Part shown: positions 19,192 through 28,124 of the stretch, in pieces
Position numbering within the stretch: position 1 is the first letter of the stretch
Layout of the letters: each line of letters starts with the position of its first letter
Source: Peribacillus cavernae
GTDB taxonomy: Bacteria; Bacillota; Bacilli; Bacillales; DSM-1321
Direction of reading: 5' to 3'
Assembly (NCBI RefSeq): GCF_003989135.1
Contig: NZ_RYZZ01000010.1
Location: 1 to 64,000, forward strand
DNA length: 64,000 nucleotides
Notes under the pieces: generated by a model
Seen by the model: the letters and a program-made list of their open reading frames with translations, nothing else
Told to the model about the DNA's origin: nothing
The model's database searches: none
Made by a program: the position numbers and the translations under genes

Positions 19192-20160
19192 ATGAGTGTA
19201 GAAGATGTAATCGTTATTGGAGGAGGTCCGTGCGGGCTGGCAGCGGCAATTTCATTAAAAGCAGCGGGGAAAAAGGTTCTGGTCATTGAAAAGGGGAATA
19301 TCGTAAATACGGTATACCATTATCCAACCCACCAGACGTTTTTCAGTTCAAGCGAAAAGCTTGAAATCGGGGACGTCGCATTTATCACCGAAAACCGCAA
19401 GCCTGTACGAAACCAGGCATTAGCGTATTACCGTGAAGTGGTTAAGCGAAAAGAATTGCGTGTTCATACTTTTGAAAGAGTGGGACGGATCGACAAACAG
19501 GCAGATGATTCCTTTATTGTCCATACTAGCAAGGGGGAATACAAGGCTCGGCAAGTAGTGGTTGCAACCGGATATTATGATAACCCAAATTATATGCATG
19601 TCTTAGGGGAAGAACTTCCAAAGGTATATCACTATTTCAAAGAAGGGCATCCTTATTTCAATACTGATGTCCTTGTTATCGGCGGGAAAAATTCCAGTGT
19701 GGATGCCGCCTTGGAACTGGTGAATTCAGGGGCAAGAGTCACTGTGCTTTATCAGGGAAGTGAATATTCCCCAAGCATTAAACCATGGATTCTTCCTGAA
19801 TTTGAATCGCTTGTAAACAGTGGCACGATCATGATGGAGTTTAATGCCAAGGTCGTGGAAATTACTGAGGATCACGTCATTTATCAGGTGAAAGACCAGA
19901 TGAAGACGATTAAGAACGATTTTGTTTTTGCGATGACAGGCTATCATCCTGACCATTCATTTCTCGGGCAGATCGGCATCCATATTGATGAAGAATCGGG
20001 CCGGCCCCTCTTTGATAAGGAGACGATGGAGACAAACGTGGAAGGAGTTTATATTGCAGGAGTCATTGCTGCCGGCAATAATGCAAATGAAATCTTCATT
20101 GAAAACGGAAGATTTCATGGCGGCTTGATTGCACAGCATATTTTGGGCAAGAAAATGTAG
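19192..20160 (+). CDS. ypdA: Bacilliredoxin/bacillithiol disulfide reductase YpdA (Bdr)
   Basis: NADPH-dependent flavoprotein that recycles oxidised bacillithiol. The 322 residues have an N-terminal FAD motif VIVIGGGPCGLAA with the family cysteine at position 14, a second Rossmann motif for NADPH (DVLVIGGKNSSVDAAL, about 162-177), and the C-terminal FAD-binding region GVYIAGVIAAGNNANEIFIE. The start at 19192 follows AAGAGGAG and places the cysteine at residue 14 as in B. subtilis. bshA, which starts bacillithiol synthesis, is at 60.4 kb. Confidence 0.93.
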   Translation: MSVEDVIVIGGGPCGLAAAISLKAAGKKVLVIEKGNIVNTVYHYPTHQTFFSSSEKLEIGDVAFITENRKPVRNQALAYYREVVKRKELRVHTFERVGRIDKQADDSFIVHTSKGEYKARQVVVATGYYDNPNYMHVLGEELPKVYHYFKEGHPYFNTDVLVIGGKNSSVDAALELVNSGARVTVLYQGSEYSPSIKPWILPEFESLVNSGTIMMEFNAKVVEITEDHVIYQVKDQMKTIKNDFVFAMTGYHPDHSFLGQIGIHIDEESGRPLFDKETMETNVEGVYIAGVIAAGNNANEIFIENGRFHGGLIAQHILGKKM

Positions 20161-20249
20161 AGGGTTATCCAAGATTATCCTTGTTTAAGACCTCTTAGTT
20201 CGTTATTCGCAAAGCTCTTGGAGTATGATAAACGAGAGGTGTTAAGAAA

Positions 20250-21218
20250 ATGAAGCGGAAAATATCGCTAATTACCACTGGTGGAACTATTGCAAGCAAA
20301 GAAACTAAAAATGGAATGCTCTCTTCGGGAGCTTTAAGCGGTAATGAGTTAGCTTCCTTATGTAAGTTGCCGGAGCATATAGAAATTGAGATCGTCGACT
20401 TTTCGCAAGTCCCCAGTATGTTTATCGATTTTGAATCTATGCTGAAATTACGCAATACAATTAAGAAAGAGCTGGAAGACCCGACAGTTTCAGGAGTAGT
20501 CGTAACCCATGGAACTGACTCCCTGGAAGAAACAGCTTATTTTCTGGATCTATCTATAAACGACCAAAGACCCATTGTCGTTACAGGTTCACAACGTTCC
20601 CCACAGGAAGTGGGAACTGATGTGTACTCCAATTTGCGAAATTCAATTTACGCAGCAGCAGATGAATTGTTAGAAAACGTTGGCGCAATTGTCGTATTTA
20701 ATGAAAGAATCTATTCAGCTAAATATGTAAAAAAAGTACACGCTTCCAATTTACAGGGCTTTGAATCTTTTGGTTACGGTTACTTAGGGATTATTGATAA
20801 CGATGTAGTTAGTATCTATCAAAAACCCTTACATAGAGAATTTTACGATATACAGAAGGCAATACCGAGGGTGGATATCATTAAATGCCATACAGGCGCT
20901 GATGGTCTTTACTTAGATGCTTCTATAAAAGCAGGAGCTAAGGGGATTGTTTTGGAGGGAGTAGGCAGAGGGCAGGTCACTCCGCATATGATGCCTTCCA
21001 TTAAGGCCGCTATTGATAATGATATAGCTTTAGTTATGACCACAAGCGCGGAAGAAGGGAAGGTTTATCCCGCTTATGATTATGTAGGGAGTGCCTTTGA
21101 TTTGAAGCAAAGAGGAGTTATTCTTGGGTCGGATTATGACAGCAAGAAAGCAAGAATTAAATTGGCGGTTCTATTAGCCAGTGGAGACAAAGTAAGAGAT
21201 CATCATTTTATTTATTAG
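20250..21218 (+). CDS. ansA: L-asparaginase
   Basis: Hydrolyses L-asparagine to aspartate and ammonia. The 322 residues show the two active-site threonine motifs: ITTGGTIASK near the N-terminus and VVTHGTDSLEETAYFLDL near 86-103, plus the lysine-containing region in HASNLQGFESFGYG. No signal peptide is visible, so probably cytoplasmic. It stands alone, without ansB (aspartase) or the ansR repressor that accompany ansA in B. subtilis. ATG follows GAGAGGTG. By eye its codon use looks more A/T-ending than gudB or ypdA. Confidence 0.9.
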   Translation: MKRKISLITTGGTIASKETKNGMLSSGALSGNELASLCKLPEHIEIEIVDFSQVPSMFIDFESMLKLRNTIKKELEDPTVSGVVVTHGTDSLEETAYFLDLSINDQRPIVVTGSQRSPQEVGTDVYSNLRNSIYAAADELLENVGAIVVFNERIYSAKYVKKVHASNLQGFESFGYGYLGIIDNDVVSIYQKPLHREFYDIQKAIPRVDIIKCHTGADGLYLDASIKAGAKGIVLEGVGRGQVTPHMMPSIKAAIDNDIALVMTTSAEEGKVYPAYDYVGSAFDLKQRGVILGSDYDSKKARIKLAVLLASGDKVRDHHFIY

Positions 21219-21388
21219 GTATTCTATAAAAACAGTTTGCATTCCTTTCCATTTCCTGTTATTCTTAAAAAGAATTATTTTTGTTCGGTGTAATAGATGA
21301 TAGTATAAGTGTTAACTTTTCTTCTTGATGATCACTTAGAGCAAGGATAGTAATACATTGTGTGTTTTCACACTGGGAGGCAACAAAA

Positions 21389-21589
21389 ATGGAACAAGGT
21401 AAAGTTAAATGGTTTAATGCAGAAAAAGGTTTTGGATTTATCGAACGTGAAAGCGGAGACGATGTATTCGTACATTTCTCAGCAATCCAAAGCGAAGGTT
21501 TTAAATCTCTTGATGAAGGTCAGGAAGTTACTTTTGAAGTAGAACAAGGTCAACGCGGACCCCAAGCTACTAACGTTCAAAAAGCTTAA
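21389..21589 (+). CDS. cspD: Cold-shock protein CspD-like
   Basis: Single-stranded nucleic-acid chaperone, 66 residues. OB-fold with RNP1 KGFGFI (about 15-20) and RNP2 VFVHFSAI (about 29-36); the length and the sequence [16 protein letters not shown] are typical of Bacillus cold-shock proteins. ATG eight bases after GGGAGG. A long untranslated leader (from about 21240) is consistent with cold-shock control. Paralogues are near-identical, so the letter D is by position and resemblance. Confidence 0.93.
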   Translation: MEQGKVKWFNAEKGFGFIERESGDDVFVHFSAIQSEGFKSLDEGQEVTFEVEQGQRGPQATNVQKA

Positions 21590-21605
21590 TAAAGATCATA
21601 TATAC

Positions 21606-21640
21606 AAGCAGACTCTTTCAGTGGAGTCTGCTTTTTTATT
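21606..21640 (+). terminator. Terminator after cspD
   Basis: Perfect 10-bp stem AAGCAGACTC / GAGTCTGCTT with an 8-base loop and a T-run. Confidence 0.9.
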
Positions 21641-21697
21641 GTATAGGAAACTATAGATTGAATTTTATGGGGATAACTTAAATTTGGTTATCTGCAT

Positions 21698-21983
21698 CCA
21701 GCTCCGACGTACAAGGATGTACTAGTGCCGACGTCGCCACAGGACGGGGCGCTCTTAGTCGGCCTCGAGGTCATAAGCCAATCATCTGATGGGGAGAAAA
21801 CCGCTCCCCATCAGATGATTGGCTTATGCTTGTCGGACTTGCACAGGACAAGGAACGCTTCGTCAGCATTACATCGCACGAAGGAAAGCGATAGCTTTTC
21901 GAGGATGTGCTGACGTCGACGTTCGCCATAGGACGTGGCGGTTGTTAGTCGACGTTCCTCTGAACAAGGCGCTTGCGCTTTTG
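21698..21983 (+). repeat. Modular palindromic repeat, copy R3 (longest complete copy)
   Basis: Contains CAGCTCCGACG, CTAGTGCCGACG, CTTAGTCGGCCTCGAGGT, a perfect 25-bp hairpin (21772-21828; arms CATAAGCCAATCATC.. and its exact complement, 7-base loop AAAACCG), CTTGTCGGACTTGC, a second hairpin CGAAGGAAAGC-GATA-GCTTTTCG (shared with R2), CTGACGTCGACGTTCGCC, GGACGTGGCGG, TTAGTCGACGTTCC and the terminal AAGGCGCTTGCGCTTTT. ORFs crossing this element are by-products of its palindromes. Confidence 0.88.
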
Positions 21984-21984
21984 A

Positions 21985-22015
21985 ATAAAAAACCCTGCTC
22001 AGAGTATGAGCAGGG
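21985..22015 (-). terminator. Distal terminator for the XRE gene (minus strand)
   Basis: CCCTGCTCA / TGAGCAGGG, 9-bp stem with a 5-base loop, followed on the minus strand by TTTTTTA. It directly adjoins repeat R3. Confidence 0.7.
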
Positions 22016-22143
22016 AACATGATGCAGGTAAAGTAAAAAGGTTGTAAAAGGTTTGTCTAAGTATAGCATAGTTTTTCTAGAAAATGCTAATTAATATTAT
22101 TTTATGTATGTAAGCAGCTAATTATAGGTAAAAAAGTCATCAA

Positions 22144-22176
22144 ATCAAAAGAAGAGTGATTAATCGTCACTCTTCA
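22144..22176 (-). terminator. Proximal terminator at the end of the XRE gene (minus strand)
   Basis: GAAGAGTGA / TCACTCTTC, 9-bp stem overlapping the stop codon of the XRE gene, followed by TTCTTTTG on the minus strand. Confidence 0.65.
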
Positions 22177-22385
22177 GAAATATTCCATACATATAAGTCT
22201 TCAACTTTGCAGTTTAGTTCTTTAGAAATGGTCATGGCATTATTTAAACTCATTACCTTTTTACTTAAATATTCATTAAGCAACGGTTTGGAAATTCCAG
22301 TGTTATCTGCTAATACGTCAAGCTTAGTGCTGCTCTTTGATAAAAGTTCTTTAAGATTACTCTTTTTTGCTTTATAAATTGTCAA
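22167..22385 (-). CDS. Small XRE-family DNA-binding regulator
   Basis: A 72-residue protein consisting of essentially one Cro/CI-type helix-turn-helix domain: KLDVLADNTGISKPLLNEYL supplies helices 2-3 and ELNCKVEDLYVW the closing segment. No partner gene is adjacent. Such solitary proteins regulate mobile-element genes or antitoxin-like loci, but nothing here shows a target. It is not part of the B. subtilis gene order for this locus. AT-rich flanks and two terminators isolate it from neighbours. Confidence 0.8.
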   Translation of the reverse strand: MTIYKAKKSNLKELLSKSSTKLDVLADNTGISKPLLNEYLSKKVMSLNNAMTISKELNCKVEDLYVWNISEE

Positions 22386-22640
22386 AATGACACCTCGCTT
22401 TTTAATAAATATAACATAGTGGAGCAGTAAATGAAAGAAATGGATAAAGAGAGGTTCATTTACAGATAAACCAGAAATATATTTCGAAGCCAGATGTTGA
22501 ACTGGTATTATACCATCTGATTTAATTCTTGATCAAATTCATTACTGAAGATCAATGCCAAATGGCCTTTATTTCTGGCATTTTCTTTTTCCTTATTCCG
22601 TGATAGGATTAGATAAAAGATAAGAAAAGAGGTCAGAAAA
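22386..22640. other. Intergenic region XRE gene-prsW
   Basis: Divergent upstream region. A weak hairpin ATGCCA ... TGGCAT (about 22555-22585) followed by TTTTCTTTTTCC could be a plus-strand terminator-like structure ahead of prsW. No ORF seen. Confidence 0.4.
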
Positions 22641-23306
22641 ATGCTGGTCTTATTCTCAGCGGGTATTGCGCCAGGTCTGGCCTTGCTTAGCTATTTTTAT
22701 TTAAAAGACTATTATGAAACAGAGCCTATTTCGGTTGTGATTAAATCGTTTGTGTTTGGTGTTTTTCTTGTTTTTCCGATTATGTTTTTACAATATATAT
22801 TAGAAACAGAACATATCTTTCAAAGTGATGTGGAGCATGCCTTCCTCTGGGCAGGACTTTTTGAGGAATTTTTTAAATGGTTTATCCTGTTTTTTGCGAT
22901 ATATCCTCATGTTGCCTTTGATGAGCCATATGACGGGATTGTCTACGGTGCTGCCGTCTCACTTGGTTTTGCGACCATGGAAAACATTCTCTACCTTGTT
23001 GCGAATGGGGCGGAACATGCCCTGACGAGAGCGGTACTACCGGTTTCCAGCCACGCTTTGTTCGGAGTGATCATGGGGTACTATCTGGGGAAAGGGAAAT
23101 TTATGAAAACAAACAAACAAATATATGTTTTCCTAGCCCTTGCAGTGCCGTTCCTTTTGCATGGTGTCTATGATTACATCCTGCTTACACAGGATTCCTG
23201 GCTTTATTGGATGATGCCGTTCATGCTTTTTTTATGGTGGTTCGGTTTGAAAAAAGTGAAGATGGCAAGACTGCTTTCAGATTTCCATGCATCTGAGACA
23301 TTATAA
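22641..23306 (+). CDS. prsW: Site-1 intramembrane protease PrsW
   Basis: Polytopic protease that cleaves the anti-sigma factor RsiW to activate SigW under envelope stress in B. subtilis (also called YpdC). The 221 residues form about seven hydrophobic segments. The family glutamates are in AGLFEEFFKWFILFF (about 71-85), followed by the FDEPYDGIVYGAAVSLGFA block and the later histidine in VSSHALFGVIMGYYLGK, the signatures of PrsW. rsiX in this window is a different anti-sigma factor. Terminator at 23319-23350. Confidence 0.93.
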   Translation: MLVLFSAGIAPGLALLSYFYLKDYYETEPISVVIKSFVFGVFLVFPIMFLQYILETEHIFQSDVEHAFLWAGLFEEFFKWFILFFAIYPHVAFDEPYDGIVYGAAVSLGFATMENILYLVANGAEHALTRAVLPVSSHALFGVIMGYYLGKGKFMKTNKQIYVFLALAVPFLLHGVYDYILLTQDSWLYWMMPFMLFLWWFGLKKVKMARLLSDFHASETL

Positions 23307-23318
23307 TATGGGAGAGTG

Positions 23319-23350
23319 GGGACTGACTTGTCAAGTCAGTCTCCTTTTTT
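23319..23350 (+). terminator. Terminator after prsW
   Basis: GGACTGACTTG / AAGTCAGTCTCC hairpin followed by six T residues. Confidence 0.85.
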
Positions 23351-23441
23351 ATTTTGGATTTTTTAAGCAGCACGGAATAAAAACACCTTTTACGAAGAAA
23401 ATAGGGATAATGTCAATATAAGAAAAGAGGGAGTGTTTTTG

Positions 23442-24275
23442 ATGAAAGGAATTTCGTCAAAAAGCAAATTATTGCTTTGGTTACTTTGCTTATCAGTCAG
23501 TATCTCTCTGACCTTTGAAACAACAGCGCAGGCGTTCTCCGGCCAAGTTATCCAAAGAGGTGCTGTGGGGGATGATGTCATTGAGCTTCAAGCACGACTG
23601 CAAAACATCGGCTATTATAATGGAAAAATTGACGGCGCTTATGGCTGGGGAACATACTGGGCCCTGCGGAACTTCCAGCAAGATTTTGGATTGCCGATTG
23701 ACGGACTGGCTGGACTAGGTACCAGGAAGAAACTTGTTAGCGCATCAAATTTCAATGGTAAATTCGTACATGAACAAATAGCGAAAGGGAATGACTTTAC
23801 TTACTACGGTGGAGTGGATATTGATAAGCAAGTAAAGCCGAGAAAAGGGGCTTCGGGTACACCCGCCAGACAAACGACGAGAAAGGCTACAGCTACTGCC
23901 TCCAACATTCCAGGGGGTTACTCCCAGAATGATATACAGCTGATAGCAAATGCCGTGTACGGAGAATCCCGGGGTGAGCCGTACATAGGACAAGTTGCCG
24001 TTGCGGCGGTTATCTTAAACAGGGTAGAAAGCCCGTCTTTTCCAAATTCGATCTCTGGAGTCATTTTTGAGCCACGCGCGTTTACCGCAGTGGCTGACGG
24101 CCAAATCTGGCTGACACCGAATGAGAGGGCACGTGAGGCTGTCATTGATGCAATCAATGGCTGGGATCCTACCAGCAATGCAATTTACTATTTTAATCCT
24201 GATACTGCAACAAGCGGATGGATCTGGTCGCGGCCGCAAATTAAAAAAATCGGCAAACATATCTTCTGTAAATAA
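23442..24275 (+). CDS. sleB: Spore cortex-lytic enzyme SleB
   Basis: Germination-specific lytic transglycosylase of the spore cortex. The 277 residues comprise a signal peptide (about 1-28, cleavage near TTAQAFS), a peptidoglycan-binding domain (about 34-95; GDDVIELQARLQNIGYYNG), a linker, and a C-terminal cell-wall hydrolase domain (about 155-277; catalytic Glu in NAVYGESRGEPYIGQVAVA). Start chosen at ATG 23442; an in-frame GTG three codons upstream is unlikely. It forms an operon with ypeB 14 nt downstream, the usual arrangement. Confidence 0.96.
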   Translation: MKGISSKSKLLLWLLCLSVSISLTFETTAQAFSGQVIQRGAVGDDVIELQARLQNIGYYNGKIDGAYGWGTYWALRNFQQDFGLPIDGLAGLGTRKKLVSASNFNGKFVHEQIAKGNDFTYYGGVDIDKQVKPRKGASGTPARQTTRKATATASNIPGGYSQNDIQLIANAVYGESRGEPYIGQVAVAAVILNRVESPSFPNSISGVIFEPRAFTAVADGQIWLTPNERAREAVIDAINGWDPTSNAIYYFNPDTATSGWIWSRPQIKKIGKHIFCK

Positions 24276-24289
24276 AGAGGTGAGAAAAA

Positions 24290-25642
24290 GTGATACGAAA
24301 TATTTTGGTCGGAGTTCTTGCAATTGCCTTAGTCGGGAGTGCATTCTGGGGCTATCAAGAACATAAAGAAAAAAATGCAATCCTGATAAATGCGGAAAAT
24401 AATTATCAACGGGCTTTTCACGATTTGTCCTATCAAGTCGATATTTTGCATGATAAGATCGGGAATACACTGGCGATGAATTCGAGAAATTCGCTAAGCC
24501 CTGCACTCACTGATGTGTGGAGGATTACTTCCGAGGCGCAGATCGATGTCGGCCAGCTGCCCCTTACCCTGATGCCATTCAATAAAACCGAAGAATTTCT
24601 ATCAGACATAGGGAGCTTCAGTTACCGGACTGGGGTAAGGGATCTTGAAAAGGATCCGCTAAACGATAAAGAGTATGCCCGCCTTCAAACCCTCCATAAG
24701 GAGGCAGGGGAAATACAGGATGAATTAAGGAAAGTACAATATCTCGTCATTAAGAACAATTTAAGATGGATGGATGTCGAAACAGCATTGGCATCAAACG
24801 ATGAAAAGGCCGATAATACAATCATCGATGGATTCAAAACCGTTGAAAAGAAGGTTGAGGGCTATAGTGAAACCGCCAATCAGGATCCGAACTTCATAAG
24901 CGGCAGGCAGAAGGAAGAAAACTTTAGCAATCTGAAAGGAAAAGAAATCACGAAAAAAGAAGCCGTTGCCGAAGCAAAAAGATATGCGAATCTTTCAGGA
25001 TCTTTAAAAACCCGGGTAGAAGAGAACGGAAAAGGATCTGATTATGGATTTTATAGTGTAAGCCTGATCAACCCTGCTACAAAAACGGAAGTCAACATGG
25101 ATATCACAAAAGTAGGAGGGTATCCAATCTGGTATATCAATAACCGTAAAGTCGATAAGTCTAAAATCGATTTGAATAGCGCGAGCAATAAGGCTGTTGC
25201 TTTTTTAAAGGACCATGATTTTGACTCCCTCGACTTATATGAGAGTGCCCAGTATGGCAATATAGGCATGTTCAACTTTGTCACATCGTTAAATGGTGTA
25301 AGAATTTATCCTGATTCAGTAAAAGTGAAAATCGCCCTTGATAATGGAAGTGTTGTTGGCTTTTCTGCAGATGAATTTCTTAAATCAAATAAAGCAAGGG
25401 AAATTGGCAAAGCATCGAAAACAATTGAACAGGCGAGAGCAGAAATTAATCCTAAAGTTAAAATCATGGAAGAGCGGAAAGCATTGATAGAAAATGAGCT
25501 AGGGGAAGAAGTTCTTTGCTATGAGTTTCTTGGGACCATCGATAGTGATACGTACAGGATTTTTATCAATGCAAACACAGTACAGGAAGAAAGAGTGGAA
25601 AAGCTTAAAAACGCAGAGCCGGTTTATGAAAATTTATTGTAA
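24290..25642 (+). CDS. ypeB: Germination protein YpeB
   Basis: Partner required for SleB stability and localisation in the spore. The 450 residues contain one N-terminal membrane helix (about 4-20), a helical N-terminal domain, and C-terminal PepSY-type repeats (for example ITKKEAVAEAKRYANLSGS near 222-240 and a final region ending near 440). GTG start after AAAGAGGTGAG. It ends with a perfect terminator at 25661-25690, so sleB-ypeB is a two-gene unit. Confidence 0.95.
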   Translation: MIRNILVGVLAIALVGSAFWGYQEHKEKNAILINAENNYQRAFHDLSYQVDILHDKIGNTLAMNSRNSLSPALTDVWRITSEAQIDVGQLPLTLMPFNKTEEFLSDIGSFSYRTGVRDLEKDPLNDKEYARLQTLHKEAGEIQDELRKVQYLVIKNNLRWMDVETALASNDEKADNTIIDGFKTVEKKVEGYSETANQDPNFISGRQKEENFSNLKGKEITKKEAVAEAKRYANLSGSLKTRVEENGKGSDYGFYSVSLINPATKTEVNMDITKVGGYPIWYINNRKVDKSKIDLNSASNKAVAFLKDHDFDSLDLYESAQYGNIGMFNFVTSLNGVRIYPDSVKVKIALDNGSVVGFSADEFLKSNKAREIGKASKTIEQARAEINPKVKIMEERKALIENELGEEVLCYEFLGTIDSDTYRIFINANTVQEERVEKLKNAEPVYENLL

Positions 25643-25660
25643 AATGGTGTATAACAGGAG

Positions 25661-25690
25661 GGAAAAGTGCATAAGCACTTTTCCTTTTTT
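25661..25690 (+). terminator. Terminator after ypeB
   Basis: Perfect 10-bp stem GGAAAAGTGC / GCACTTTTCC, loop ATAA, followed by six T residues. Confidence 0.92.
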
Positions 25691-25795
25691 CCATGAAGGA
25701 ACTTTTTGTATCCTTAATTTGGAGTTTCGTGATACATTAATCATAGGTAAATAAGAGTGAATAAAAAGAGAGATCCAATCTGGAGATGGAGAAAA

Positions 25796-26455
25796 ATGAT
25801 TAAAATTGGTGATACGCTTCTCATAGAACCAAAATTTTCGCTGCAGTCTGAACAGTATAAATCCATGGTAGTTGAGATCAGTGAAAGCAGCATTTTCATT
25901 GATTATCCCATCAACACCGCTACTGGGAAAATTGCTTTTTTACTAGATGGGACTCAAATGAAAATCACGTTCATAGCCGGCAATCAGGACCTGTATATTT
26001 TTGATACAGAAGTCCTGGGCAGGGTGAAAGCACAGATAGCGATGATACAATTGTCACACCCTCCGATTGAGTCTTATGTAAAGATTCAAAGAAGACAGTT
26101 TGTAAGGGTTGAAACGCCTGTGGATACAGCTGTCCATCCAGAAGCGTTTGAATTTGAGCCGTTTAGGGCAATAACGGATGATATCAGTGCAGGTGGTGCA
26201 GCTTTGCGAATTTTAAAGCAAATCAGTCTACAGCCGCATTCGAACATATTTGTCTGGCTTGCACTCCCGCTAAAATCCGGAGAAATTGGCTATTTGCGGC
26301 TGAAAAGCAATGTCATCCGGATCAGCGAACATACAGAACGATTTAATAAACTGTCTGTACAATTCATCGAAATGGCCGACGCAAACCGTCAGACCCTTAT
26401 CCGCTATATTTTCGAAAGGCAAGTCGAGATGAAGAAGAAGGGCCTGATTGACTAG
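25796..26455 (+). CDS. ypfA: PilZ-domain c-di-GMP receptor YpfA (MotI/DgrA)
   Basis: Cyclic-di-GMP-binding protein that in B. subtilis inhibits flagellar rotation by binding MotA. The 219 residues contain an N-terminal YcgR-like barrel (about 1-95) and a C-terminal PilZ domain (about 98-215). The ligand motifs are present: RRQFVR (RxxxR) and DDISAGGAAL (DxSxxG). Start at ATG 25796, close to GGAGATGGAG; an in-frame GTG thirteen codons upstream lacks homology. It stands between ypeB and ypfB as in B. subtilis. Confidence 0.9.
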   Translation: MIKIGDTLLIEPKFSLQSEQYKSMVVEISESSIFIDYPINTATGKIAFLLDGTQMKITFIAGNQDLYIFDTEVLGRVKAQIAMIQLSHPPIESYVKIQRRQFVRVETPVDTAVHPEAFEFEPFRAITDDISAGGAALRILKQISLQPHSNIFVWLALPLKSGEIGYLRLKSNVIRISEHTERFNKLSVQFIEMADANRQTLIRYIFERQVEMKKKGLID

Positions 26456-26529
26456 ATTCTCGAAAAACATGAATAAAAATTGTTCCATTTTTCCATACTG
26501 TCAATAAAAGATGGTTGGGAAGGTCTATC

Positions 26530-26715
26530 ATGAAAACAACCGAACGGATTATCATCAAGCTAATACTCATTCAGGTGGTTTGCTTGCTTGCTTTTCAGGT
26601 GGTTTTTCACCGTGAAGATTCTTTTCTGAAAATAAAGAAACTGGCTGAATATGAAGGCGTGACAAAAAACAACTATACGAAAATCATCGAAACATTCAAT
26701 GGCCGAAATAACTAG
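26530..26715 (+). CDS. ypfB: YpfB family small membrane protein (DUF5359)
   Basis: A 61-residue protein with one hydrophobic segment (about 7-25, IIIKLILIQVVCLLAFQVV) and a short charged tail ending YTKIIETFNGRNN. Conserved at this position before cmk in Bacillus; function unknown. ATG at 26530 after GGGAAGG; an in-frame TTG five codons upstream is the alternative. A terminator starts at the stop codon. Confidence 0.8.
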   Translation: MKTTERIIIKLILIQVVCLLAFQVVFHREDSFLKIKKLAEYEGVTKNNYTKIIETFNGRNN

Positions 26716-26737
26716 CAGGGATTCCTGCTTTTTTTTA
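26714..26737 (+). terminator. Terminator after ypfB
   Basis: AGCAGG / CCTGCT hairpin with a 4-base loop and eight T residues, overlapping the ypfB stop. Confidence 0.82.
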
Positions 26738-26865
26738 TTTTCAAAAACCAAATAATAATTCCACTGCCAGGCAAGCATTCATTATTTTCATAATAACTCA
26801 ACCTTTTGTGTTAAACTATAGAGGTATGGAATTATCGATGTATTGTCAGGATTATGGGAGGATTT

Positions 26866-27540
26866 ATGGAGAAGAAAATATCAGTTGCAATCGACGGACC
26901 CGCAGCAGCAGGAAAAAGCACGGTCGCAAAAATCGTTGCAGGAACACTCAATTACATATACGTAGACACAGGCGCCATGTACAGGGCGTTGACATATAAA
27001 TCACTGAGTGAAGGAGTCGATATCGGAAACGAAATTGCCCTGGTCCATTTATTGAATGATACAGTAATTGAACTGAAGCCGAATGATTACGGCCAGCTTG
27101 TTTTCCTCGATAATCAAAATGTAACCGAAGAAATTCGCAATAACGAGGTCACTGCCTCCGTTTCCGAGGTGTCGAAGCATAAGTCGATACGTGAAGAAAT
27201 GGTGAGAAGGCAACAGCTTCTCGCCAAACATGGCGGCATAGTGATGGATGGCAGGGACATAGGCACGCATGTCCTTCCTGCAGCGGAAGTAAAAGTATTT
27301 TTGATTGCCTCAGTTGAGGAACGGGCCCTTCGGCGGCATCAGGAAAATATTCAAAAGGGGTTTTCTTCAAATCTCGGAAAATTAAAAGAAGAGATCTCTC
27401 TGCGGGACAAGCTGGATTCCGAAAGGGAAGTAGCACCATTAAGAAAAGCTCATGATGCCATCGAAATCGACACTACCTCATTGTCCGTACAACAAGTGGC
27501 TGAAAAAATAATGTCGTGGATTGAAGAAAGGACAAGATGA
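26866..27540 (+). CDS. cmk: Cytidylate kinase
   Basis: Phosphorylates CMP and dCMP to the diphosphates using ATP. The 224 residues have the P-loop [14 protein letters not shown] at the N-terminus, the substrate motif [24 protein letters not shown] (NMP-binding arginine/aspartate) and a C-terminal LID-type arginine-rich region. The ATG at 26866 is six bases after GGAGG. Its stop overlaps plsC (ATGA). Confidence 0.96.
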   Translation: MEKKISVAIDGPAAAGKSTVAKIVAGTLNYIYVDTGAMYRALTYKSLSEGVDIGNEIALVHLLNDTVIELKPNDYGQLVFLDNQNVTEEIRNNEVTASVSEVSKHKSIREEMVRRQQLLAKHGGIVMDGRDIGTHVLPAAEVKVFLIASVEERALRRHQENIQKGFSSNLGKLKEEISLRDKLDSEREVAPLRKAHDAIEIDTTSLSVQQVAEKIMSWIEERTR

Positions 27541-28124
27541 GCTTGAAGTTTTACACATTTGGCAAAAACGTAGTGAAACTAGTTTTAAGCCCTATTTATA
27601 GGGTCCGAACAATAGGTAAGGAGAATTTTCCAAAAGAAGGCGGCGTCTTGATTTGCTCCAATCATATCAATAATCTCGATCCGCCGATTGTTGGAATCAC
27701 CTGTCCCCGCGATATTCATTTTATGGCAAAAGAAGAACTTTTTCACGCCCCTGTTTTAAAGGAAATCCTGCCAAGGGTAAATGTTTTTCCGGTAAAGCGG
27801 GGAATGAGTGACAGGGAGGCTCTTCGAAAAGGACTTTCGCTGCTAAAGGAAGGGGAGGTCCTCGGTTTGTTTCCCGAAGGAACAAGAAGCAAATCAGGGG
27901 AGCTTGGCGAAGGTTTGGGGGGTGCAGGATTTTTTGCCTTGCGATCCAATGCACAGGTGGTTCCATGTGCAATTATTGGTCCATATAAAGCCTTTGGCCA
28001 ACTAAGAGTTGTCTATGGAAAGCCGATTGATTTTACCGAACATAGGGAAAATAAGATATCTGCCGACGAAGCTACCAAAATCATCATGGAAGAAATAAGA
28101 GTATTAATTTCCGCGAGCAAGTAA
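27537..28124 (+). CDS. plsC: 1-acyl-sn-glycerol-3-phosphate acyltransferase family protein
   Basis: Acyltransferase of the PlsC family, expected to convert lysophosphatidate to phosphatidate at the membrane. The 195 residues show acyltransferase motif [10 protein letters not shown] (His and Asp catalytic), motif II VFPVKRG, motif [16 protein letters not shown] and motif [11 protein letters not shown]. Translationally coupled to cmk. A paralogue elsewhere could be the main PlsC, so the exact physiological substrate is not certain. Confidence 0.9.
   Translation: MSLKFYTFGKNVVKLVLSPIYRVRTIGKENFPKEGGVLICSNHINNLDPPIVGITCPRDIHFMAKEELFHAPVLKEILPRVNVFPVKRGMSDREALRKGLSLLKEGEVLGLFPEGTRSKSGELGEGLGGAGFFALRSNAQVVPCAIIGPYKAFGQLRVVYGKPIDFTEHRENKISADEATKIIMEEIRVLISASK

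Noticed and set aside
21725-22069. Several overlapping ORFs of 60-70 codons on both strands
   Set aside because: They lie in repeat R3, whose palindromes and GC-rich blocks keep several frames open. No ribosome-binding sites and no protein-like composition.
23370-23420. Sigma-G promoter for sleB
   Set aside because: A GAATAAA -35-like sequence is present, but no CATACTA-like -10 at the right spacing.
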